A stretch of DNA of 12,935 bases from Rodentolepis nana (taxonomy: Eukaryota > Platyhelminthes > Cestoda > Cyclophyllidea > Hymenolepididae), in the NCBI GenBank assembly GCA_900617975.1, contig UZAE01001513.1, forward strand, positions 1 through 12,935, in the 5' to 3' direction. A program made the translations under genes and the position numbers. Below, in pieces: positions 1-9,800 of the stretch. Below the pieces are notes generated by a model that was given only the letters and a program-made list of their open reading frames with translations, did no database searches and was not told the DNA's origin. The number at the start of each line of letters is the position of its first letter. Position 1 is the stretch's first letter.

Positions 1-278
1 GCCCTTTAGTTGACTTCAGGCTTCACAGAGGGGAAGGAACACCAAATTGAAAATAGTCGAGAGGGGGGGGGAACAGAAGAGTGTTTCAAAGATGTAAAAG
101 AAACAGACGCAAAGGTAGAACAAAGGTGAGGTCAATACTGTGGAAATAGTGGAATATGGCATAGAGTGAAGTGATGGTAGTTTGAAGTGAGAAGTCAACT
201 GCCAGTTAATAGACTTTTTTGCCGTATGAATATACGTTGCCCAGGGTGCACCACGTGGAGGTAAGTCTATCGCACACC
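1..278 (+). repeat. Dispersed repeat copy A (non-autonomous, MITE-like)
   Basis: It shares its left end with copy B: GCCC, then TTGACTTC, then GGCTT/CACA and a G tract (9 Gs at 63-71). It shares its right-hand 88-bp module (191-278) with B and C. By my count it differs from C at 9 of 88 positions and from B at 18 of 88. An inverted pair AGTTGACTTC (8-17) and GAAGTCAACT (191-200) encloses the body. To the right of that, ATAGACTT (209-216) and AAGTCTAT (263-270) form a second inverted pair. No coding capacity is visible. The left edge may lie before position 1. Confidence 0.8.
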
Positions 279-613
279 GCAGTGATAAGATATAAACTCC
301 AGTGCTTAACTATTTTTTCCAGCACTTGTAATGTAAGTATCATTGCTAAAAACAACTGTAACAGTTTAAATAAAGAATGAAAAGAGAAATTTGATGTAAA
401 ATTTACTGAGTGAAAAATAAATAATATTAATTTATTTTGTTGAGGAATTTAATGCAATAACAACATTTTGAGCAACGTTCAGCGTATGATCATTAAATGT
501 GTCCTATTCCTCATTACATATAAACTTACTAATGCTAATCAACATTTTGAAATTCTATGTAGTAATTGAAATTTGATCAACTAAATAAAATGGGTTTTAT
601 AACAAATGTCTAC
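1..613 (-). other. Start of intron 7 (3' end outside window)
   Basis: It begins with GTAGAC after exon 7 and runs out of the window. Positions 1-278 are repeat copy A. The 279-613 stretch is plain AT-rich sequence with no sign on the minus strand of the missing C-terminal exon of the phosphatase. Confidence 0.75.
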
Positions 614-874
614 CTTCTGTTTATAAACAGGGTAACACCTCTCGTAGGAATGTTCATGAGCACCAAATACGATGTCGACACCCTCGCGATAGAAAAGATC
701 TTCCAGACCAAGAACAAAATACTTTGACTTCCCGTCGGCGATTTTGATTCCCTCCCTAATTCGATTGTCAGGGTTTTGGCAGTGTTCATCGTCGTCGTTT
801 GAGCAGTACATGGGTCTGTGACTGAAAGCTATGATCCATGGACGTTTCGCTCGGTTTATCGGCTTGTTTGCCTC
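614..874 (-). CDS. ACP7: Exon 7: histidine metal ligands and active site
   Basis: Encodes residues 259-345 (87 codons, phase 0 at both ends). The acceptor is CTTTCCAG|GAG and the donor AAG|GTAGAC. It holds the segment EANKPINRAKRPWI, then SHRPMYCS (H277) and AHEHSYER (H331, H333). Two positions differ from the common animal pattern: Ser instead of Gly before the H277 ligand, and Cys instead of the usual aliphatic residue after HSYER. The exon stops at VYKQK, just before where a conserved N-G-S segment would come, so at least one more exon follows to the left. Read-through into the intron would add 11 residues before a stop at 581-583. Confidence 0.92.
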
Positions 875-3800
875 CTGGAAAGTGATAAGCAAACAATGTC
901 AGCCTTAAAGAAAGGTACAGAAGTTATCAATTTATGACAAAGATGGTACTGATTAATGTTACTAATACCAACTTGTACTAATTGACCAGATCGCATTGGA
1001 AAAAAAATGCTATAATAGTTGATGAACGAAATAATACAGAAATCCATCCATTTTATGAACCAATTATTTGGTGATATTAAACATTACGCCACGGAACCAC
1101 TGCTTTTGAATAATTAAATTTGTAATAAAGTTTGAACCTCAATGAGTATAAATATGCATTACAAGTGCTTCAAAGTGGCATGACTGAGAATTTCACTAAA
1201 CCAAGCAGCCAAAAAGCAATTATTTTTTTTAAAAAAATAGAAATCGATTAAATACAATTGAGTTTTAAATAATCTGAAGACTGCAAATGGAGCCTTTTAA
1301 TGGCCTTAGAATCCACACAAAATCCACTATATAATATAATTTGGAAGTAACATCACAGTATTTCTGTATTTTGTTTTTCTGAGGGCTAAACTTGTAAAAG
1401 CTCTGCCCTGCCGTAGAATTTATAATGCGCAAACGCATGATTTTCTCATCCAACATCCAATCGTTCTTATTTACCATAAAATGCCCCTCAAAACCGCGCT
1501 CAGACATAACACGAAATTAAAAAATATCATTCATGCGGAATTGCTTTTTGTAGCGGGGTAATTCTGATTGCCTAATTAAAGGAATTCCTTATACATGCCT
1601 TCGCTTTGCCCATTAACGTCTCCTTCCAGCTTCCTTAAATCCGACAATTATTGAAGCTCTTTTCTGTACATACTTGAGCAAAAAAGATGTATAACACGTT
1701 TTTTTTGGTTCTTTAGTCTTAGAGGCAAAAAATGACTTTCAAAAATTGTATATTAACATTACGCTGGTTACTGCGATTTTCGAGAATTGGAAATAAATGA
1801 TCTTGTCAGAATGGCTGCTAATGATAAAATCAGAGACGGTAAACAGAAAATGTCATTATTTATTAGTGATAATAAATGTCGGTAATGTTTTTCATCCTAC
1901 TGCGATGAATTAATAATTTAATTAAGATAATGCATAAATTTCAATATATTATGCAAAAATATTTTGACGGAAATTTATGCCAAATAAGAAATTAATTAAC
2001 TGGCAATAGATAAGATCATCTGGTTATATTGAATAATATTTCTGCAAAATATCCGTTAATTTGGAAGAGGAACTGGTGAAAAATCAGTTTAAAATATATA
2101 TATTTCAAATAGCAGTCTGTATGATACTTATCAATAGCCCCTAATTTGACTTCGGCTTTCACAAGGGGGGGGGGGGAAATATATAATAGTTAATTAATAT
2201 TATGATTTTCTGGATTTGGATCATGTCCTGTGACATCCCTCCAGCATTCCACTGAAGCTTCGTTTCAAGCTGATCATAAAAATTTAAAGTCAAACGTCGA
2301 GTTATAGACTTTTTTGTCATATGAGTATATATTGTCCAGAGTGCACCACATGGAGGTAAGTCTATTGCCCACCCGAAATTTAAAAAATGAAAAATGAACC
2401 AAACAAAATAGTATTGCAATGGCAAGACATCCATATGTATCTCAACTTTCTTTGCAAATGTGATCTAGTAAACACCCCTGCTTTCTGAATTCATTGACAT
2501 TGTTTTCAATGATTTGCTATAATTTTATCACCCACTGCCATTGCTTACTTCCGTTTAAATCAGACTGAAAATTAGTAATATGCTTCAAATTCAATTACAT
2601 GATATTGACAATGAAGATTACAAAACAGTATGCAAAAGTATTCTGTTGCACAAAAGGCACTAAAAAGCGCTGTCATAATATCTGCAAAAGACCTAGAGGA
2701 AATTGACACGTTTAAAGTTAGAACGTGGCTTTAAGAAGTGTGCTCATTCCGCAAATTGTATAACAATCTAATTGTTTAGTAAATTGAGTAATTTAATTGC
2801 ATTTCATTTTTTAAGTCAAACATTTTTCCACTAGGCTGCTCCTCTGTCATTCCATCTCAGTAACCATTCATTTTGTTATCCATGTAGCGCTGACACTATT
2901 CACTTCCCTAGTGATGATGATGATAGTATTTTAAATTTAAATTTTAAATTGTCAACTAGATGTACAGCATAGAAGATTAATTATATTTTTACGTGCTTGC
3001 AAGATTACTATTCTATTTTTGAGTCTGGATAAATCATCGTGACCAAGTACCTGCAAATCCTTTTCCAGCCACGCGTACTGTCGATATATTTGTTCAGTTC
3101 CGAATTGCATATAATAGTAATAATCAGAGACATAGGCAATCCAGTGAATAGGTCCAACATCGATGCTGAAAGTAAAGAGGGGTTCTCGTGAAAATAATCC
3201 ATTAACCTGAAAGGCTGAGGCTAATTGTGTCACAATTACCTGTAGAACATGTCATCATTGTTGCCTGGCATGTTAAAACGGTTCTTGTAATGCGAAAAGT
3301 TACTAAATCAGAAATCAGAAATAGAAATAAGAAATGGTCGTGCACGAAATGCTCCAATATCATTAGGAAACGCTGAATTCAAACACTCGTTCCAATTTTA
3401 AAAGATCATTCGCATCTAAGTGCTTACCCCCAGAACAGCCCATTACGTTGGTGAAATTAAAATTATCGATTTTTACGTACTATGCGCTTTCATGATTTCC
3501 AACTGCAGTCATGTAAGGGACTCGAGCCGTTGTCTCCTGCATTAGACGCATAAACCTGTCTCCAAGGCGTCCATTTTCCTGAAAAATAATGCATATTTTG
3601 TCATAACTTTGAAGTTCACATTAAGCAGCGTGGCTATGATGAAAATGGGTTCAAATAGTGATTCTCGGCTTTCTTAAACGCTTGGGTATCTGTCGTTCAG
3701 TCCAATGAATTTAGTAAATTGGGGTATGCGATTTTAAGCGCTCTCGAATGAATTTCGGCGGATTTTTGGAATGCTCGATTAGTAGAGTCTCCGAAAGAAA

Positions 3801-6800
3801 AACGATTGTGTTTTCAAATTGAAAATTCTTGTCACAGCACCGTGAAATCTTAACTCCTCCCAAATAGAATGTCGGTAGGTTTCTTTCTATGAGAAAGGAC
3901 ATACCGCAACTCGTACTGAATATCCTGTAGGAAATATTCAAAATTACCTTCCACAAATACTCGATGAAATTATACATGATAAAGGTCGTATTACTGCATT
4001 GCCACTTATAATAAATTGCTCATTTAATTAACTTAATTGATCGCCATTGCCTCTAAACTGTCTGCGAATTTGACGTAAATATTTTGACATATCAGTCCAG
4101 AAAGGCGTTTAAAATCATCTTAATTATATATATATATATACATGTATTCAGCTTATCTTAATTCCGGATAGAACTGCCTAGCCTAGACAATATTCTCTAA
4201 CAGGTTAGAAAGGCAGATCATTGATGTTTCTACACAGCCTAAAACAGCTCAAAGTAAACAAAAACACGGGCAAAACTCGCATTATCCCATCATTAATCGA
4301 AAACGCCGCCTACCTAACCCAACACACACGTTTGACTGCTGATGTCAATCGCTTTGAGCATAAATGTAGTAAGGGCGCACAAGTTAATTGAGGTCACTTT
4401 TATAGTGGCACCCTCGTTCCTCAAAATCATACCCATTGGTTTTTATGAAATTAGGCAAGTTAAAAATGTCCGTTTTGATTCTCCATATTCCGTGCATTCT
4501 CTTCGAAATGCAAAGATTGCCGCTAAATCGACATTATATTTTTCATTGGTCATCGTGCTTTGGTGATCATCTAAACAATGGTGACAATTTCAGCCTACCT
4601 GGTGAAGAAACCCAGTGTTTTGAGCACTGAACTTGAGCACCAGCTGTCACTTATGTATGTATCGTTTCGTGTTAAGTGTAGACATTGATATGTTTCACTT
4701 ACAATAACGGAAACAACGCATTTACGTACTCATAGTAACAATGTGACTGAAAGTGCTTTTGCTAATTAATTTTGTGGAAAATTGGAAGTTTATTGACAAA
4801 TCATATCTTGACTTCATTGTTATTTGGAGACTTTGCTTAAGACAAATGCCAGAAGTCAACTTAGCCTTAGTTTACCTTGTCGAAATCGTAGGCAAAGTCA
4901 CCGTTATGAAGGATCATATGATAAGCACCGGCTTTGGCTTCTTCTTCCAAATGGGGAATTGAGAATCCTCTATCCGCCCCTAAATCTCCTAGCATGGCGC
5001 AAGTGACCGACCAGTTAGAGCCCATGGGTAACGTTCGGAAGGTATAAGGAGAAGACCAATTTGAATCACCGTTGGTGTCATTGTTCCCAACTTTGTAGAC
5101 TGGAAGAGACAATATCATTAATTGGGTAAGCAGTTTTTGCCTGCTGTATGCTGTTACTTTAGGGTGTGTAATGGCTACATAGCAAAGAAAGAGTCTATAT
5201 TTAATTTCTTTTAACTAACCAACAATTTGAAGGCACTGTCTCTTGATCCTGATGCTATCTATTAACTAAATCTTCTCAAATACTCTTTCTATGCCTGTGG
5301 GAAAGGTGCATACAGTTTAAGATTCCACGCAAATTCTTCTTGTTTTCAGTTATTCTTTGAAAGTGTTATTTTAAAATAAATTAAAAATCCATTTAGTTTA
5401 CTTAGGCTAGGCTGAAATACTGTCACTGCGTGATGCATAAACTCACTTTTAAATTCTCTTTAACAAGCCAGGAGGGATCTGGTTAAGTAGGTCACAATAA
5501 CCTAGAGAAAAATGTCTGAAATTGGAGGAGAAAAATAATGAATTACTTCTTTCATTTTCATCAAAGATACGAGTGAGCTAAAAATCTACCTCTTGATTAT
5601 GTACAATATTTGCTTAAATATTTAAATATTTAAATATTTCTGTTTAACTTGATGAAATATAAAGTGGCATGTCAAGAGTAGATTCCTATCTGTTAATTGG
5701 CATACTGTGCAATACCGAGGTGCGCGGTAACAGTTGGAAAAAATGAGCCAATCTTTTTTTGGACAATGATTGTCTAGATTTTCTTGTCCTCTTTGCGTAA
5801 GTATCTATTAGCGTAATCAACGTTGTTTAGCGATTAAGCCACGAGGAATAAGAGTGATTTAAAAGTTTCTTAGAAAATTAATCATACGAGAAGCCACTCC
5901 ACTTTCTGATAACTATTGGTTTATTAAATTTTGAAAGCCTTAGGAAGGTTAATGGTAAAACATATATAATACCACAACTGGCGGAATTAAATGTAGTTCT
6001 GATATATGCAGGAATAACAAAAGGAAATTTGCCGAACGCCACATTTTATCCTTATCTTATCTTGCGTTATTGACTTCATGATTGCCCAACCTACATTTTG
6101 ATACAAATTGATCTCCTAATCATCAGCTTGAGTAAGTAGTAAAGTAGAATCGATCTTTACTTCCTCGTTCTCATGCTTTCATTGGCATGAATGATCTTAT
6201 TTGACAGTCGCACCATCAATAAACTCTCAGATTACCACCTTGCCAAAAGCTCTAAACGGCCAAAGTTGAATTGACGGAGTGAAGGTAAGAGAAGATTGCT
6301 TATTGCGAGAGAAGATACATTATGAATATGTTTAGAAAAGCAGGAGAGGTAGTTACATAGGTTTATATTTACTGCACACTAGTTAATACAAAGTTGATAT
6401 CTAAAGGCGTATATATTGTTACTTTAAACAATAAAAACAAAAAAAGATATTTTGCACCGATTTGTGCAACACTTATCACTCCAGGAAAGCCCAGGATTAC
6501 ATATTTTAACTTCTGAGTGCAAAATTACGTAATTGGGCAAATTATAGACTGAAATCCCACACAAGGCTTCCGGGATCTGGCCTAATTAATTCAGAGATAA
6601 TATCCATCGTGCAATAATCGCTGCAATTCAGTCACAAACATCCAACATTGCTCTCCATACAGACATTTAAAGCGAGAAGTCTTGATTTAAAGGAACTTAT
6701 TTTTAAGGACTGTCAATTCTAAGAGGAGAAAATTATATCGATAGCATCAATGCTAAAAAAACTCAAAATGAATGAGAATAAATAATTCACCGACAGGAAG

Positions 6801-9800
6801 TCGAAAGGAAACCACTTAAGGTAAAAAAAACTTTATCAGCTACTCACATCTCAAGAATGAGCTTTTCTGTGTCTAGACTTGTAGGTATTCTGGAATGCCA
6901 TTATTTGGACAAGGCAGTAGAAATGCACTTAAATTTCAACTTTATGAGGAAGTCTCCCTGTCATACGTAATCACTTTTATAGTATCGAAGTGATTACTCA
7001 ATGATCTATTTCTCTCGGCATTGGTATCTAAATCATAGCAAAATAAAGTATTATTGTTAAATTTCAACAGCGACAACTAGGCCATCCAGTAGTGCGTGCA
7101 ATTTAATGGTCCAATACAGCACTGCTCGCCTGCCTATAAATTATTAAAAACTTATCAGATCAAAGTAAAAGAAGAATGCTGAAATTAAATATTTACGCGA
7201 ATTGCGAAGGGGGCTCTACGATTTAATTCAAAGTTTTTAAGAGAATTTCAGCAGATGGTAAATATTCGAATTTAACTTTATTATTACTAGTTTTACCTAC
7301 ACCAGATGGTTGGCAATGATTAATTGATGAAAAAATCCAGCAATTAACAATGATAAATCAAAGACAAACAATGAAACAGCAGAAGGGTAGAACCATCAAT
7401 AAAAAACCGTTAATTAGGAAAAAGTAAAATCGCTAATTATCTGTTAATTAAATAGGCGAAAGTACTGTTAAAGAAATACTGCAAAGAGGATCGTTCGTTG
7501 TTTATTTTAGAGGAATACGAAGTATAAACTTCAGAATTCATTCACGAAAGTATTTTTCAAGACTCATCGTGGAAATGGAGGCAGAATCAATGATTTACCC
7601 CGTTGATGGACCCTCAAATTTTTAAAAAAAAATCTAGCCAGTGCTTACTTGATACACGTCGGCGGATACCGACCCATGACCTCAGTTTTTTCGGAAGGGC
7701 GTCGATTCACAAATATTGGTAAACATTTTCCTTCTATTGGGCAAATTAATAAGTCGCTCGAACCCCTATCTATCCTTATCGTTGTGATCGAATTCATGGG
7801 CGTGTATAATGCCGCGTTGCATAAATAGATTGATAAAATAATGAATAGCTCGAAAATCGGAATTTCAGTAATCCATTTAGTTGCCCATAATTAATTAAAT
7901 TTCCCACTGTCTCTACATTTGCGCATGTTTTCTCTCCGACAAATGTGTTTTCGTTCTCCTATGACCTTATCACATTGAAATTGAGGAAAAGTGGAAAACA
8001 AATAAAGTGACACTTACATGAAGTGCTGTCACTTTTGTGATTCGCGTGCATTTAGGATATATTAATCAAGATTTATTAGCATGTCACTAGTATAAACTGC
8101 AAACTAGCGATTTGTAACACTGTATAGGATATAGCTGTTGACGATCCTAACTTTAACGAATTTTGATTAATGCATTTTTAAAGCACAGTTTTAGAACTGA
8201 TAAAAGGAAATATTTTAGAGCGAGAAGCAGCAATAAGTTCATCCTTTTGTAAAGTCGGACATGGTTTAATTTTAGTCGGCCTAAGTACACTTTTAATTAA
8301 CTCAGATCGAAATGGTTCAATGATACTACTGCAAGATAGAATTCATGGAAAATTATCAGAAAGTTTAAATTTGTAACCAGTATACAAAAGTTGTAAACTA
8401 AAGACACATTCCATATTTTCAGCAACAACAATATACGACTGGAAATCTGCCTAATGATTAGGTTATAGTGAAGGTCAATATTGGATTCATAGATTTACGA
8501 GTGCTTACGAGTTCATTGAAGAATTTTGATTGGTTCGCTCATGGGTTCTTGAATTATGCTCCATTGATGCTATCATCTACATCTAAAAACGTCTCAGTAA
8601 GAAATAAAGTCAAAAAAATTGAATATTTTACAATTCCAGCACAATAAAAGGCCTTTCTGCGAGATATTTCAATCTCCTACCTTTAAACAAACACGGTTAA
8701 CTGTTAAAAATTTTACTCCTTTTAAATTATAAATATAAAACATATACTAGTTGATATTCGGAAAAAGGTGGATTTTTTCAACAATTCGCAATGTTCTTTT
8801 AACATATCTTAAGGACGAACCAATTGCATAAAATTCTAACAAATAAGTATTATAACTTATTACCAATAAAGAATAATAATTTTGAATAGTCTTGTTTAGG
8901 GTAATAAAAGCGGGTATGAATCCTCATTTCAGGTTTTTCTTATATTGAGGTGAGCATGACGATAAGTATTAGACAGGAATTTTAAATAATAGAAGTTGAA
9001 CGATTATCAGACAGAGGGTAAAGTAAGTTCTTACCGTAAGATGTGTTCGGTTGAAGATTCCTCAATGTGACGGTGTGAATGTACGTCACGCGTTGTTCCT
9101 CACCGCCATCAACAAAAGCCTTTTGAGTAGCTGAGGCATAGGTTTCCGGTTTTTCCACGCCGTATAAAACACCTGAGTTGGTAGCTTCTTTCAGCGTTGT
9201 CCACGTTATTGTCATGCCGTCTTCCTCATCTGCATTTCAAAGAATTGTAGTTTCATACTGTTCAACTTTGAAATCACATTAAAGCGAAAAAAATCAACAT
9301 TTTTTTTTCATTTTGGAAAGCGTCTGTTATAGCGCAATAATTAATCAGCATATGATCGGAAGGAGTGGTTCAGCAAGATTGAGTTAGCAACCACAAATTG
9401 AAGTGTACTCTTACTACGCTTGGTTCCTGAAATTATGTTGTACAACATGCATTTAAAGAGTAGTTCGTGCTTGAGAATTAATATCTTTCTGCCATGTTTC
9501 CCTTTGGATTTAAACTAATGTTTGTTTCCAATATTCAGTATCTATTGGTTATATTTATGATTTAATCAAGGTGTTTCTTTATTCCTTTGTTTTTTAAGTA
9601 GTTGAGAAGAGGGGAATTAATTTGACGCAGTTTATTAGCTTCCCGTTTTATGAAATTTTGACCATTGTATGTAAAAAGAAATCAAGTTATCCGATCTTCA
9701 TGAGATCCGGCGTTGAAGATCGAAACATCTGATTTTACAAAGTTATATGGTAGCGTTCAGTGGTGTCGTCATTAAAAAATAAAGCAAGAAAAAGTTGTTT

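Noticed and set aside
1..278. Helitron or tRNA-derived SINE identity for the repeat family
   Set aside because: No TC start or CTRR end with a short 3' hairpin, and no recognisable A/B boxes or A-rich tail.
1932..1980. Perfect 11-bp inverted repeat (GCATAAATTTC/GAAATTTATGC) with 27-nt loop, as a possible structured RNA
   Set aside because: At this base composition a rough estimate gives about 0.3 such stems by chance in the window. It is AT-rich and intronic, with no further support.
2159..2434. A 91-codon open frame over repeat copy B as a transposon protein
   Set aside because: It reads through the poly-C/poly-G tract and the noncoding hairpin module; no transposase motifs.
3711..3977. 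An 88-codon minus-strand open frame in intron 3 as an extra exon of the phosphatase
   Set aside because: Exons 3 and 4 join in phase 0 with no residues missing relative to the family (GDFAYDFDK to ENGRLGDRF), so no exon is needed here.
4342..4630. Plus-strand open frames of 64-74 codons in intron 3
   Set aside because: Mutually overlapping and without motifs; they sit in an intron of the opposite-strand gene.
6967..6997. 10-bp stem with 11-nt loop (GTAATCACTT/AAGTGATTAC) in intron 2
   Set aside because: About one stem of this size is expected by chance in 13 kb of AT-rich DNA; no homologous copy in the window.
8004..8035. Nested hairpin AAAGTGACA...TGTCACTTT
   Set aside because: Nine paired bases plus a short inner stem are not significant alone, and nothing adjacent suggests an RNA gene.
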